Below are positions 29,985-39,410 of a DNA stretch of 64,000 bases, in pieces; within the stretch, counting starts at the first letter, position 1, and each line of letters begins with the position of its first letter. Source of the DNA: Burkholderiaceae bacterium (GTDB taxonomy: Bacteria > Pseudomonadota > Gammaproteobacteria > Burkholderiales > Burkholderiaceae_C). The position numbers and the translations under genes were made by a program. The stretch is taken from assembly GCA_024710165.1 (NCBI GenBank), contig JANJVG010000207.1, positions 18,799 through 82,798 on the forward strand, in the 5' to 3' direction. The notes under the pieces are model-generated. The model did not search any database, was not told the origin of the DNA, and saw only the letters and a program-made list of their open reading frames with translations.

Positions 29985-30638
29985 ATGACAGATCGGCTTC
30001 GGCGCCACTTTATCCTGACCGCAACGGTCGGAGCACTCGCGGGGCTTTGTGGCCTACCGGCCTTGGCAACATCCAAGGCACCCCGCTCCATTCTGGTACT
30101 CGGCGATTCGCTCAGTGCCGAATACGGCCTGGCACGTGGCACGGGCTGGGTCGCCTTGCTGGAAAAGCGCCTTGCCGCCGAGAAACTGAGCGCCACCGTG
30201 GTCAACGCCAGCGTGAGCGGCGACACCACATCGGGGGGGCGTGCCCGCCTGCCTGCGCTGCTGGCGCAGCACCGGCCGGGGGTGGTGGTGATCGAACTGG
30301 GGGGCAACGACGCGCTGCGGGGCTTGCCCATCAAGAACACCGAGGACAACCTGGCTGCCATGGTGCAGGCGGCGCAAAAAGCCGGAGCCCAGGTGCTGCT
30401 GGTGGGCATGCAGGTGCCGCCCAACTACGGTGGCGAGTACACCCGGCGCTTTGCCGCGGTTTTTGAAACGGTGGCACGCAAGCACAAGACGGCGCTGGTG
30501 CCATTTTTGCTGGAAGGCGTGGCCAACGGCGCCGACGCAACCCGACTGTTTCAGCCCGACCGCATCCACCCGAATGCGCAGGCCCACCCGATCATGCTGG
30601 ACAACGTCTGGCCGGTGATGCGCACGTTGTTGCGTTAA
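29985..30638 (+). CDS. tesA: Secreted GDSL arylesterase / acyl-CoA thioesterase I (TesA-like)
   Basis: A 217-residue SGNH-fold hydrolase with an N-terminal export signal (LRRHFILTATVGALAGLCG and following, possibly twin-arginine-like) cleaved near residue 30. The catalytic blocks are intact: GDSLS (Ser nucleophile), a Gly block, GGND, and DRIHP with the Asp/His pair. TesA hydrolyses acyl esters, thioesters and lysophospholipids in the periplasm. Start ATG 29985 with a GTG just before it in frame. It is divergent from the YbbA-like ATPase with a very short shared promoter region of 18 bp. Confidence 0.88.
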   Translation: MTDRLRRHFILTATVGALAGLCGLPALATSKAPRSILVLGDSLSAEYGLARGTGWVALLEKRLAAEKLSATVVNASVSGDTTSGGRARLPALLAQHRPGVVVIELGGNDALRGLPIKNTEDNLAAMVQAAQKAGAQVLLVGMQVPPNYGGEYTRRFAAVFETVARKHKTALVPFLLEGVANGADATRLFQPDRIHPNAQAHPIMLDNVWPVMRTLLR

Positions 30639-30698
30639 AACATCAGCCGCTGCGCTGCGGCGAGGGCGTGTTCCGCAGGCCTGGAGGTGTCAGGTTTG

Positions 30699-30881
30699 CT
30701 ATGCAGCCGCATCGGTAGCCGGGCTGGCTTCACCGGCCTGGGTGTCAGGCACCCCCTCAGGAGCATCCGCAGAAGAATCGTGGCGTGCGCCGGAGGCTTT
30801 GGCGCGCAATTTTTCTTCTTTTTTCTTTTTCTTGGCGAGCTCGCGCTGGCGCTTTTCGTATCCGTAGTTGGGGGTTGCCAA
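30699..30881 (-). CDS. Small lysine-rich hypothetical protein (TTG start)
   Basis: A 60-residue protein with an N-terminal MATPNYGYEKRQRELAKKKK stretch, which I recall as a conserved beta-proteobacterial hypothetical, followed by an acidic/Ala-rich tail (SSADAPEGVPDTQAGEASPA). The only start in place is TTG at 30881. The basic coil suggests nucleic-acid or ribosome contact, but no function is known. Confidence 0.65.
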   Translation of the reverse strand: MATPNYGYEKRQRELAKKKKKEEKLRAKASGARHDSSADAPEGVPDTQAGEASPATDAAA

Positions 30882-30936
30882 GGTGTGTGCTTTCTAAAGT
30901 TGAGACCCACTGTAACAGCTTGGCCAAGCCCCCGCG

Positions 30937-31722
30937 TCAAACCCCGGTCGGCTCGGGTGGCCTGACCGCTGCCCGGTAGGCATGCCAGCTGGCATGCCCC
31001 AGCAGGGGGCCCACCAGCAACAACCCGGCCCCGAAGGCCCACAGCGACAAGACCACCAGCACGGTGATCATTGCGCCCCACAGGACCATCACGGCCGTGT
31101 TGTCCAGCACCACCCGGATGCTGGTGATGCCGGCGGTCAGGGCATCGGTGTCACGGTCCAGGATCATCGGGATCGACACCACGCTGGTGGAGAACACCAG
31201 CGCAGCAAACACCCCGCCCACCAAGGTGTAGACCGCAACAAAACTCCAGTTCTGCGGGTTGAAGATCGCCTCCATCACCCCCGTGGTGGAGGGCATGCCG
31301 GTGTTGAAGAACACGGCAAACACCACCAGCGACGCCCGGCCCCAGAGCAGTTCGAGGACCACCAGCACCAACACCAGCATGCCCATGCTGCCCAGGTGCC
31401 GGTCCCAGCAGGTGACGGACTGCCCCAAATCCGGAGCCAGGCCGGCCTCGCGGCGGCGGCTGGTGTCGTACAGGCCCATCGCCAGAAACGGACCCACCAG
31501 CAGGCAGCCGCTGGCCAGCGACATGACGTACTCCGGCTGCGACCGGAACACCCAGCCCAGCACCAGCGCCATGGCCCAGAAACAGGCACCGTAAAACAGG
31601 GTGATCCCGGGGGCGGCCCGCATGTCGGCCCAGCCCATGCGCAGCCAGCGCCAGGGGTCAGACCAGCGCAGAGGCTGCAGGGCAATCGACTGCGGGGAGG
31701 AGTTGGCGGTGGTTGTGTTCAT
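30937..31722 (-). CDS. DUF2189 integral membrane protein
   Basis: A 261-residue protein with a cytoplasmic N terminus (about 20-40 contains LRWSDPWRWLRMGWADM) and about six membrane spans, e.g. GITLFYGACFWAMALVLG and MLVLVLVVLELLW. A DRDTDALTAGITSIRVVLDN stretch is typical of DUF2189, a family of unknown function found next to respiratory or cytochrome-oxidase-like genes. Here it is isolated between a small basic protein and metC. A cytochrome c oxidase subunit I-like label sometimes given to this family is not supported: no haem ligands are evident. Confidence 0.8.
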   Translation of the reverse strand: MNTTTANSSPQSIALQPLRWSDPWRWLRMGWADMRAAPGITLFYGACFWAMALVLGWVFRSQPEYVMSLASGCLLVGPFLAMGLYDTSRRREAGLAPDLGQSVTCWDRHLGSMGMLVLVLVVLELLWGRASLVVFAVFFNTGMPSTTGVMEAIFNPQNWSFVAVYTLVGGVFAALVFSTSVVSIPMILDRDTDALTAGITSIRVVLDNTAVMVLWGAMITVLVVLSLWAFGAGLLLVGPLLGHASWHAYRAAVRPPEPTGV

Positions 31723-31804
31723 AGGGCGTCGGGTTTGAACCCACTGTATGTCGCCCTGTCACTGATTGATCCAGCTCAAGCCAATATCCAACTCTTATCG
31801 TCGG

Positions 31805-33058
31805 TTATCGGTGCCCTCCGGTGGCACTTGCGCCAAACGCCTGCTGCAGAGACTGGTGCAGGTCGGCCTGCAGGTCCTCGACGGCCTCCAGCCCGATGGA
31901 GAAGCGCACCACGGTGCCCGGCCGCAGGTGGGGCGCCGGACGGCTGCGCATGCTGCCCAGGTCGTAGGGCACCACCAGGCTCATCGGCCCGCCCCAGCTG
32001 TAACCGAGCTTGAACAGGCGCAAGCCATCGCAGAAGGCATCGACCTGGGCCTGACTGTAGCGCGGATCCAGCACCACACTGAACAGCCCGGCTGCGATGC
32101 CCGGCCCGCCGTCGGCCGCACCGCACAGTGCATGCCAGTGCGCATGGCCGGGCGACTCGGGCAGCGCCGGATGCAGCACCTGCACCACCGGCGCCTGTTG
32201 CTGCAACCATTGCGCCAAGGTGCGCGCGGCTTGGTCGTGGGTGCGGTAGCGCAGGCCGATGCTGGGCAGGGCCCTCAACACGGCTTCGGCATCGTTGGCC
32301 CCCACGCCCAGACCCAGGTGCATGTGCAGCAGCTTGATCTTCATGTGCAGGACCGGGTCGCGCGTGATGACGCTGCCCATGAGCACATCGCCGCCGCCGC
32401 TGGGATATTTGGTCAGTGCGTGAATGGACACATCCACGCCCAGGGTTCCATCACCGACCAGGTCGAACGGAGCAAACGCCAGGCCCGCACCCCAGGTGTT
32501 GTCCAGCGCCGTGGTCACGCCGCGCGCTCGGCAGATGCGCACAAGTTCGCACAGATCGGGAAACTCCATCGTGACAGAGCCCGGGGCTTCGAGCCACACT
32601 AAACGCGTGGCGGGCGTGATGCGCGCGGCCAGGTCGGCCGGGTCGAGCGCGTCATAAAGCCCGGTGCGGATGCCGAACTGCGCCAGCGTGGATGCGCTCA
32701 TCGCCTTGTTGGGGCCATAGGCGTTGTCGGGCACCAACACCTCGTCGCCGGTCTTCAGCAGCGCCAGGGAGGCCGTGCCGATGGCGGCCAGGCCGCTGGG
32801 CACCAGCACGCATTGCAGGCCGCCTTCCAGCGCGCACAGGCGCTCTTCAAGGATGAAGGTGGTGGGAGTGCCGTGCAGCCCGTAGGTGTAGCCGCTTTTG
32901 TCCTTCCACTCGCGTGAGCGCATGGCCGCCACGTTCGGGAAGATGACGGTGGAGGCCTTGAACACGCCCGGCTGCGGGGCCAGAAAGCCCTGGGGGGGCT
33001 GGTAGTCGTGGTGAATGAGACGGGTGGACGGATCCATGGCAGGGTCAAGATCTTTCAT
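31805..33058 (-). CDS. metC: Cystathionine beta-lyase-like PLP enzyme
   Basis: A 417-residue Cys/Met-metabolism PLP enzyme. The PLP lysine lies in SIHALTKYPSGG (about residues 217-228), and the phosphate-binding/aromatic site (PSGLAAIGTASLALL, and SGYTYGLHGTPT) is as in MetC. MetC splits cystathionine to homocysteine, pyruvate and ammonia. Closely related family members act on other C-S bonds or carry out gamma-replacement, so the exact reaction is not certain. Start ATG 33058 (MKDLDPAMD) is 48 bp from the divergent SulP gene, and a link to sulfur metabolism is therefore plausible. Confidence 0.85.
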   Translation of the reverse strand: MKDLDPAMDPSTRLIHHDYQPPQGFLAPQPGVFKASTVIFPNVAAMRSREWKDKSGYTYGLHGTPTTFILEERLCALEGGLQCVLVPSGLAAIGTASLALLKTGDEVLVPDNAYGPNKAMSASTLAQFGIRTGLYDALDPADLAARITPATRLVWLEAPGSVTMEFPDLCELVRICRARGVTTALDNTWGAGLAFAPFDLVGDGTLGVDVSIHALTKYPSGGGDVLMGSVITRDPVLHMKIKLLHMHLGLGVGANDAEAVLRALPSIGLRYRTHDQAARTLAQWLQQQAPVVQVLHPALPESPGHAHWHALCGAADGGPGIAAGLFSVVLDPRYSQAQVDAFCDGLRLFKLGYSWGGPMSLVVPYDLGSMRSRPAPHLRPGTVVRFSIGLEAVEDLQADLHQSLQQAFGASATGGHR

Positions 33059-33106
33059 AGGCGGCATGGTACAGCGCGCCCCGGCGCACACGCGACAATG
33101 GCGCCC

Positions 33107-34792
33107 ATGTCTGCTTCTGTCATTTCCCGCTGGTTCCCCTTTCTTGCCTGGCCGCGGCCCGATGCCTCCTTGTTGCGGGGCGAATTCTGGGCTGGCCTGA
33201 CGGTGGGCCTGATGCTGGTGCCCCAGGGCATGGCCTACGCCGCACTGGCGGGCATGCCGGTGGTGACCGGCATTTACGCCTCACTGCTGCCCGCAGTGGT
33301 GGCCGCACTGTGGGGGTCCTCATCGCGGCTGAGCGTGGGCCCCACCGCGCTGACCAGCCTGCTCATCGGCGCCTCGCTCAACGGCCTGGCCGAGCCGGGC
33401 AGCACGCAATGGGTGGCGCTGGCTGCCTGGCTGGCGCTACTCACCGGTGCGCTGCAGCTGCTGCTGGGGCTGATGCGCTTTGGCTGGCTGCTCAACCTGG
33501 TCACCTCACCCGTGCTCAGCGGCTTCACGCAGGCCGCAGCGCTGCTGATTCTGCTATCCCAGCTGCCGGCGCTCACGGGCCTGCAGGTGCCGTTGGCCAC
33601 GCTGGCAGCCCATCCGGGGCTGGAGGCCTTCGACCTGCCGGGGGCCGCCATGGGGCTGGGCAGCATTGCTGCGCTGGTGCTTGCCAAACGCTGGTGGCCG
33701 GGTTTTCCGGCCGTCATCGTGGTGATGGGCGTAGCCGCTCTGGTCAGCCACGCGCTGGGCTACGCCGAGTCGGGCGGCGCCGTGGTGGGCACGGTGCCCA
33801 ACGGCCTGCCACAGCTGTACTGGCCCGGCGCCCTGCCCTGGAGCACGCTCAGTGCCCTCATCATGCCGGTGCTGGTGATCACCCTGGTGAGTTTTCTGGA
33901 GACCGCTTCAAGTGCCCAGATCGAGCACCGGGACAGTGGCACGCGATGGAACGAGAACCAGGACCTGCTGGCCCAGGGACTGGCCAAAATCAGCTCGGGG
34001 CTGTGCGGCAGCTTTGCCACCAGTTCGTCTTTTTCACGCTCGGCCGTCAACCTGTATGCGGGCGCGCGCAGCGGCTGGGCCACGCTTTTTGCCTGCGCCC
34101 TGGTGCTGGTGGCCCTGCTGTGGCTCACGCCCGCGCTGCACCATGTGCCCCAGTCGGTTCTGGCAGCAGTGGTGGTGACGGCAATCACCGGCCTGATCAA
34201 GCCAGCCTTGCTGCCCCAGCTATGGCGCATCTCGCGTGCAGAGGCCCTGATGGGCGCCCTGACATTCATCGTGACGCTGGCGGCCGCACCCAACCTGTAT
34301 TGGGGCGTCCTGGCGGGCTTGGTGGTGAACCTGAGCCAATTCCTGTACCAGCGCTTGCACCCGCGGATCATCGAGGTGGGACTGCACCCCGACGGCAGCC
34401 TGCGTGACCGACACCTGTGGAACCTGCCCCCGCTGGCACCGCGTCTGCTGGCCCTGCGCATGGATGCCGAGCTGGACTTTGCCTCGGCCAGTGCACTGGA
34501 GCGCACCCTCACCGAGCGCATGGCCGACTGTCCCGACCTGGCCCATGTCTGCCTCTTCGCCCAGCCGATCAATCGCATCGACGTCACGGGCGTGGAAACC
34601 TTCGCACGGATCATGGCCCTGGTGCAGCGGCGCGGCTGCACCCTGCACCTCAGCGGCATCAAACTGCCGGTGGAGCAAGTTCTGGAGCGGGCAGGTGTGC
34701 TCGTCCCCGGGCCGCGGCTATGCACCTACCGCACCGACACCGAGGCAATGAACGCGCTGCAAGGCATACGCAGCCGCCCTGAAACGGCCTGA
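33107..34792 (+). CDS. SulP family anion/sulfate transporter with STAS domain
   Basis: A 561-residue SulP transporter. The first about 440 residues hold 10-12 membrane spans with the family core GLMLVPQGMAYAALAGMPVVTG (shown in part) and an SSFSRSAVNLYAGARS segment; the last about 110 form a cytoplasmic STAS domain (LLALRMDAELDFASASALE). SulP members move sulfate, bicarbonate or dicarboxylates. Divergence from a sulfur amino acid gene makes sulfate a fair guess, not a proof. Two in-frame ATGs (33098, 33107) are close; I use the second. Confidence 0.88.
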   Translation: MSASVISRWFPFLAWPRPDASLLRGEFWAGLTVGLMLVPQGMAYAALAGMPVVTGIYASLLPAVVAALWGSSSRLSVGPTALTSLLIGASLNGLAEPGSTQWVALAAWLALLTGALQLLLGLMRFGWLLNLVTSPVLSGFTQAAALLILLSQLPALTGLQVPLATLAAHPGLEAFDLPGAAMGLGSIAALVLAKRWWPGFPAVIVVMGVAALVSHALGYAESGGAVVGTVPNGLPQLYWPGALPWSTLSALIMPVLVITLVSFLETASSAQIEHRDSGTRWNENQDLLAQGLAKISSGLCGSFATSSSFSRSAVNLYAGARSGWATLFACALVLVALLWLTPALHHVPQSVLAAVVVTAITGLIKPALLPQLWRISRAEALMGALTFIVTLAAAPNLYWGVLAGLVVNLSQFLYQRLHPRIIEVGLHPDGSLRDRHLWNLPPLAPRLLALRMDAELDFASASALERTLTERMADCPDLAHVCLFAQPINRIDVTGVETFARIMALVQRRGCTLHLSGIKLPVEQVLERAGVLVPGPRLCTYRTDTEAMNALQGIRSRPETA

Positions 34793-34801
34793 TGGCGACC
34801 G

Positions 34802-35629
34802 ATGCGCCACGCGCGCGAGTTACACTTCTGCCCAGCCCTCAATCCCCTCAATCCCCTCAATCCCCTTCGCTCTGTGTCCTCATCACTCGTCGATCTGCGC
34901 GACCTGCGCCTGGAAACAGCCCTCTCGCTGGTCGGCACTGCGGTCACGGCACCGACCCCGGGGACCACGAACACGCCAGCCCACTACCTGCAGCGGCTGA
35001 TCGACGGCCTCTGCGAGCTCTCGCTGCGGGACCCGCTGACCGGCCTGGCCAACCGCCGGCATTTCCAGTCTGTCCTCGAAAGCGAGATCGACCGCGTGAC
35101 GCGCTCGGGCGAAGCCGCCCTGCTGCTGATGCTGGACATCGACCGCTTCAAGCAGGTCAATGACACCTACGGACACCTGGTCGGCGACCAGGTTCTGCAG
35201 GCCGTCGCCCAAACCCTGACCCAATGCGTGCGCCCCATGGATACGCTGGCCCGCTACGGCGGTGAAGAGTTCGCCGTGGTGCTGCCGGCCTGCCAGGCAG
35301 CCTTTGGCAAGGCTGTGGCCGAGCGCATCCGGCGCACGGTGGCCTCTACGCCCATCCGCATCGACAGCAGCACGGTGCTGGATGTGACCATCAGCATCGG
35401 TGGCGCCTTTGCCCTGCAATGGATCCGATCGACCACCCTGCTGTGGACCGACCGGGCCGACCACCAGCTCTACCGTGCCAAAGCAGAGGGCCGCAACCGT
35501 GTCTGCATTGAAGAGCAGCCCGACAGCACCGTCACGGCCGAAGAAAAGGGCATGCTGTTCGGCCCCCTCTACACCCCGTCGGGCTGGGGCGATCTGACTT
35601 CCATGAATTTCAACGACAGCGCCCACTGA
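34802..35629 (+). CDS. Diguanylate cyclase (GGDEF)
   Basis: A 275-residue protein (from ATG 34802) whose C-terminal two thirds are a GGDEF domain with LANRRHFQ, DIDRFKQVNDTYGH, the active site YGGEEFAVVLP and an intact RPMD inhibitory site. It should be a soluble cyclic-di-GMP synthase. The first about 25 codons include three copies of a 9-bp direct repeat (CTCAATCCC) and look non-domain-like; a GTG at 34874 is an equally possible start and would remove them. It is followed 11 bp later by a MinD/FlhG-like ATPase gene, so the two probably form an operon. Confidence 0.85.
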   Translation: MRHARELHFCPALNPLNPLNPLRSVSSSLVDLRDLRLETALSLVGTAVTAPTPGTTNTPAHYLQRLIDGLCELSLRDPLTGLANRRHFQSVLESEIDRVTRSGEAALLLMLDIDRFKQVNDTYGHLVGDQVLQAVAQTLTQCVRPMDTLARYGGEEFAVVLPACQAAFGKAVAERIRRTVASTPIRIDSSTVLDVTISIGGAFALQWIRSTTLLWTDRADHQLYRAKAEGRNRVCIEEQPDSTVTAEEKGMLFGPLYTPSGWGDLTSMNFNDSAH

Positions 35630-35639
35630 AAGCAAAGAG

Positions 35640-36476
35640 ATGAGCGACGCGCCGTCCCCCTCCCCCAGCCTGACCACAGCCCCCCCTGCAACGAACCTGC
35701 AGGGGGCGCGCATCATTGCCATCACCAGCGGCAAAGGCGGTGTCGGCAAGACCTTTGTCTCCGCGAACCTGGCGGCCGCCCTGACCCGCCGGGGCCAGCG
35801 CGTGCTGGTGCTCGATGCCGACCTGGGCCTCGCCAACCTCGATGTGGTGCTCAACCTGCATCCCAAAATCACGCTGCACGACGTCTTTACCGGAAAGGCT
35901 GGTCTGGAGCAGGCCGTGATCGCCGCTCCGGGCGGTTTCTCGGTCGTGCTGGCAGGTTCGGGCATGGTCGAATACTCGCGCCTGACGCCCGAGGTGCGCA
36001 ACCAGTTCCTGAACGTCATCCAGACCCTGGCGCCACGCTACGACGTGATCTTGCTGGACACCGGTGCAGGCATTTCCGACGTGGTGCTGTTTTCGGTGTC
36101 GCTGGCCTCCGAGGTGCTGATCGTGGCCACACCCGAGCCGACCTCTCTCACCGACGCTTACGCCGCCATCAAGGTGCTGGCCATGCAACAAAAGCGCCAG
36201 CATGTGCGCATGGTGGTCAACCAGGCGGCACGCCCGGGCGACGGCCGGGCCATCACCAGCCAGTTGCAACAGGTATTGGAGCGCTTCGTCACCACCGACT
36301 CCGGTCGCCCGCTGCGCCTCATTCACATGGGCGATATTCCGGCCGACCTGGCCGTGCGCGACGCCGTGATGCGACGCCAGCTGCTGCTGCTCAACACGCC
36401 CGGCTGCCCGGCCGCACTGGCCATTTCGCAGCTGGCCGGCAAAATCGAAGAAACGCTGCTGACCCGCGCGGGCTGA
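35640..36476 (+). CDS. MinD/ParA family ATPase, FlhG-like
   Basis: A 278-residue P-loop ATPase. Deviant Walker A SGKGGVGKTFVSANLA (about residues 30-45) and LDADLGLANLDVVLNL are those of the MinD/FlhG branch, as is a VRMVVNQA stretch. The first about 20 residues are a Pro/Ser-rich tail without the FlhG activator helix. MinD-type proteins place cell-pole or flagellar structures by ATP-dependent membrane binding. No flagellar, chemotaxis or chromosome-partition genes adjoin it here, so its role is open. Its 11-bp distance from a diguanylate cyclase suggests cyclic-di-GMP linked positioning or motility control. Confidence 0.85.
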   Translation: MSDAPSPSPSLTTAPPATNLQGARIIAITSGKGGVGKTFVSANLAAALTRRGQRVLVLDADLGLANLDVVLNLHPKITLHDVFTGKAGLEQAVIAAPGGFSVVLAGSGMVEYSRLTPEVRNQFLNVIQTLAPRYDVILLDTGAGISDVVLFSVSLASEVLIVATPEPTSLTDAYAAIKVLAMQQKRQHVRMVVNQAARPGDGRAITSQLQQVLERFVTTDSGRPLRLIHMGDIPADLAVRDAVMRRQLLLLNTPGCPAALAISQLAGKIEETLLTRAG

Positions 36477-36493
36477 GCCTCGGGGCCTGGCTT

Positions 36494-37195
36494 TCAGGGC
36501 TGCAGGTCGAACACCAGCACCTCGGCAGCATCACCCTGGTCCAGCACCAGGTGCGACTCCTGCACCAGCAGGGCTGCATCGCCTGCCGCCAGGGGTTGGC
36601 CGTTGGCCTGCACGGAACCACGGACCAGGTGCACGTAGTACCGGCGTTCTGGCTGCAGTGCCAGGTCGGCACGCTCGTCGGCATCGAACAGCCCGGCATA
36701 CAGGCGGGCATCGGCATGGATGGTGACCGACCCCTGCGCACCATCGGGCGAAGCGACCAGCCGTAAGCGCCCGCGTTTTTCCGCCTCGGCAAACGCCCTT
36801 TGCTCGTAGCCCGGGGCCACGCCTCGGCGGTCGGGCACGATCCAGATCTGCAGGAAGTGGGTGGTCTGCCCCTGGGCGTGGTTGAACTCGCTGTGCATCA
36901 CACCGGTGCCTGCGCTCATGCGTTGCACCTCGCCGGGCGGGATGGTGACCACATTGCCTATGCTGTCCTTGTGGGCCAGTTCGCCCGACAGCACGTAGCT
37001 GATGATCTCCATGTCGCGATGGCCGTGCGTGCCAAAACCTGTGCCCGGCGCAATGCGGTCCTCATTGATGACACGCAGGTTGCCAAAGCCCATGTGGCGC
37101 GGATCGTGGTAACCCGCAAACGAAAAACTGTGAAACGACTGCAGCCAGCCATGGTCGGCATAGCCACGGTCCTGTGATTTTCGAACGGTCAGCAT
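36494..37195 (-). CDS. Pirin family protein (YhhW/quercetinase-like)
   Basis: A 233-residue bicupin. The N-terminal cupin has the metal site GTHGHRDMEIISYVLSGEL and HSEFNH (three His and one Glu expected), characteristic of pirins. Pirins such as E. coli YhhW can open quercetin with oxygen; others regulate transcription factors or central metabolism. ATG 37195 follows GAGGAAA on the minus strand. It is divergent from a LysR regulator with 103 bp between start codons. Confidence 0.88.
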   Translation of the reverse strand: MLTVRKSQDRGYADHGWLQSFHSFSFAGYHDPRHMGFGNLRVINEDRIAPGTGFGTHGHRDMEIISYVLSGELAHKDSIGNVVTIPPGEVQRMSAGTGVMHSEFNHAQGQTTHFLQIWIVPDRRGVAPGYEQRAFAEAEKRGRLRLVASPDGAQGSVTIHADARLYAGLFDADERADLALQPERRYYVHLVRGSVQANGQPLAAGDAALLVQESHLVLDQGDAAEVLVFDLQP

Positions 37196-37254
37196 GGTGG
37201 TTTCCTCTCGTGCCTTCACTGTAAAACCCCGCTCCCGCGGGATGGGGCAAGCGT

Positions 37255-37268
37255 ATTGATGGAACAAT
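37255..37268. promoter_or_regulatory. Candidate LysR operator (T-N11-A type palindrome)
   Basis: ATTG-ATGGAA-CAAT is an interrupted palindrome in the intergenic region between the pirin and LysR genes, in the position usual for a LysR-type regulator. It is short, so confidence is limited. Confidence 0.4.
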
Positions 37269-37298
37269 TCAAAATATCTGAACCCACAGGGGCCCGTC

Positions 37299-38237
37299 AT
37301 GCAAGACCTCCGCAATGCCCTCACCCCCGAGAACCTCGCCATGCTCCAGGTCATCGCCGAGGCCGGCAGCTTTGCAGCGGCCGCCAGGCACCTGGGGCTG
37401 GTGCCCAGTGCCCTCACTTACCGCGTACGCCAGATCGAAGATGCGCTCGATGTGCTGCTGTTTGACCGCAGCGCACGCCAGGCCCGCCCCACCGAGGCCG
37501 GGGCGGAACTGCTGCGCGAAGGCGCACGGCTGCTGCGCGACGTGGACGCAGTGGCCCACCGTGTGCGGCGCGTTGCCACCGGCTGGGAGCCACAGCTGAC
37601 CATTTCTGTCGATGGCGTCATCTCGCCCCACACCATGCTGGAGCTGGTGGAGGCCTTTTACGCGCTCGCACCCCCCACACAACTGAAGCTGTCCGACGGC
37701 ATCATGAGCGGCACGCTCGAAGCGCTCACTTCGGGCCGGGCCGATCTGGCCATTGGCGTCTCGGCCGCCAGCACCAGCGTGCCCGGCCTGCAGCAGGCTC
37801 CGCTGGGCGACCTGCTGTTCATCTACGTGGTGGCGCCCCACCACCCGCTGGCCAGAGCCCCCGAGCCGATCACCGATGCCACCTTGCTGGAACACCGCGC
37901 CGTGGCCGTAGCCGACTCCGCCCAGCGCGACGGCATGACCATGGGGCTGCTGGGCGGTCAGGATGTGCTGACCGTCGACACCATGCAGGCCAAGGTGCAG
38001 GTGCAACTGCGCGGCCTGGGTGGTGGCTTTCTGCCCGAGCCGATGGTGCGCCCCTATGTCGAGGCCGGCCACCTGGTGCAGCGCAAGGTGGCACGGCCCG
38101 AGCGCAGCATCCGCACGCATTACGCCTGGGGTGGCCCCGGTTTCACCGTGCCCGGACAGGCCTTGCAATGGTGGCTGAACCAGTTACAGAGCACCGCCAC
38201 GCGCCGGGCACTGCTGGAAAACCACCACCACTTTTGA
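37299..38237 (+). CDS. LysR-type transcription regulator
   Basis: A 312-residue LysR regulator. The N-terminal winged helix contains LQVIAEAGSFAAAARHLGLV with the recognition helix around residues 30-50; the rest is a periplasmic-binding-like effector domain. It is divergent from the pirin gene and likely regulates it; LysR/pirin pairs are common in proteobacteria. The inducer is not known. Start ATG 37299 begins the conserved LRNALTPENLAML. Confidence 0.88.
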   Translation: MQDLRNALTPENLAMLQVIAEAGSFAAAARHLGLVPSALTYRVRQIEDALDVLLFDRSARQARPTEAGAELLREGARLLRDVDAVAHRVRRVATGWEPQLTISVDGVISPHTMLELVEAFYALAPPTQLKLSDGIMSGTLEALTSGRADLAIGVSAASTSVPGLQQAPLGDLLFIYVVAPHHPLARAPEPITDATLLEHRAVAVADSAQRDGMTMGLLGGQDVLTVDTMQAKVQVQLRGLGGGFLPEPMVRPYVEAGHLVQRKVARPERSIRTHYAWGGPGFTVPGQALQWWLNQLQSTATRRALLENHHHF

Positions 38238-38315
38238 TGTGCGGGCCGCCGCCGGGCGTGTAGAGTGCATGCATCGTCCCCCTACTCCAATGGCTCCTGC
38301 CCGAAAGACCTGCAC

Positions 38316-39410
38316 ATGCCCCCCAGCAACACCACCCGCGCCCCCCGATCCCGCAGCCCACGCGCCGCCAAGGCGCCCCGCAGCATCGCCGTGCTGGGTG
38401 CCGGCATGGCCGGCGTGGCCTGCGCACGCACCCTGATGCAGGCCGGCCACCAGGTGAGCGTTTTCGAAAAGGCCGATCATCCAGGCGGACGCACCACCAC
38501 GCTACAAACCCCCTTTGGCGGCTTTGATGCCGGCGCCCAGTATTTCACGGTGCGGGACGACCGCTTCACCCAGGCCTTGGCCACAGTGCCCGACATGTGC
38601 CGCCCCTGGAGCGCCAACACCGTGCGCGTGCTCGATGCCACCGGCAAGGTCGTCGCCGCCAGCCCGCTGCCCAAAGACGCGCACTGGGTTGCCCGCCCCG
38701 GCATGGGCAGCCTGGTAGACGCCTGGGCCCAGCCGCTGCAGCAGGCCGGCTGCCTGCACACTGGCACCCATGTGCTGCGCATCGAACCCGACCGCCTTGC
38801 CCCGCAGCGCTGGCAGGTGTGTACCGAGTCTGCCGCAGGAGAACAGCATGTGTTTGCCGGTTTTGATGCCGTGCTGCTGGCCCTGCCCGCCCCGCCCGCC
38901 CGGGCGCTGCTTGACAACAGCGGCGTAGGCGCAAACCTGGCCCAGGCCATGGCACACGTGACGATGGCCCCTTGCTGGACCCTGATGCTTGCGTTTCCCC
39001 AGGCGGTACGCCCGGACCTGACCACGCTGGGGCCGCAATGGAACGCTGCCCGCAGCACACACCACCGCATCGCCTGGCTGGCCCGCGAATCGTCCAAGCC
39101 TGCACGCAGCATCATCGAACGCTGGACCGTGCAGGCCAGCGCCGACTGGTCCGCCGAGCACCTGGAGGACGACGCCGAACGTGTGCAGGCCAAGCTGAGC
39201 AAGGCGTTCTCCGAAGTCACGGGCATCCGCGCCGAACCGGCACACGCGCAAGTGCACCGCTGGCGCCATGCACAAACCCTTGAGCCTCTGGGGCGCAGCC
39301 ACCTGTGGGACGCACAGGCGGGCATCGGTGTCTGCGGCGACTGGTGCCTGGGCCACCGCGTTGAAGACGCCTTTATTTCCGGTCTGGAACTGGCACTCAC
39401 CGTGGCATGA
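38316..39410 (+). CDS. FAD/NAD(P)-dependent amine oxidoreductase (renalase-like)
   Basis: A 364-residue flavoprotein. A Rossmann FAD motif [17 protein letters not shown] (about residues 24-40) is followed by [12 protein letters not shown], the GGR-type motif of the amine oxidase/renalase group, and the C-terminal [19 protein letters not shown] contacts FAD. Its reaction is unknown; homologues are called NAD(P)/FAD-dependent oxidoreductase. It has a basic N-terminal tail but no export signal. The gene overlaps gluQ by four bases (ATGA), suggesting co-translation. Confidence 0.82.
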   Translation: MPPSNTTRAPRSRSPRAAKAPRSIAVLGAGMAGVACARTLMQAGHQVSVFEKADHPGGRTTTLQTPFGGFDAGAQYFTVRDDRFTQALATVPDMCRPWSANTVRVLDATGKVVAASPLPKDAHWVARPGMGSLVDAWAQPLQQAGCLHTGTHVLRIEPDRLAPQRWQVCTESAAGEQHVFAGFDAVLLALPAPPARALLDNSGVGANLAQAMAHVTMAPCWTLMLAFPQAVRPDLTTLGPQWNAARSTHHRIAWLARESSKPARSIIERWTVQASADWSAEHLEDDAERVQAKLSKAFSEVTGIRAEPAHAQVHRWRHAQTLEPLGRSHLWDAQAGIGVCGDWCLGHRVEDAFISGLELALTVA

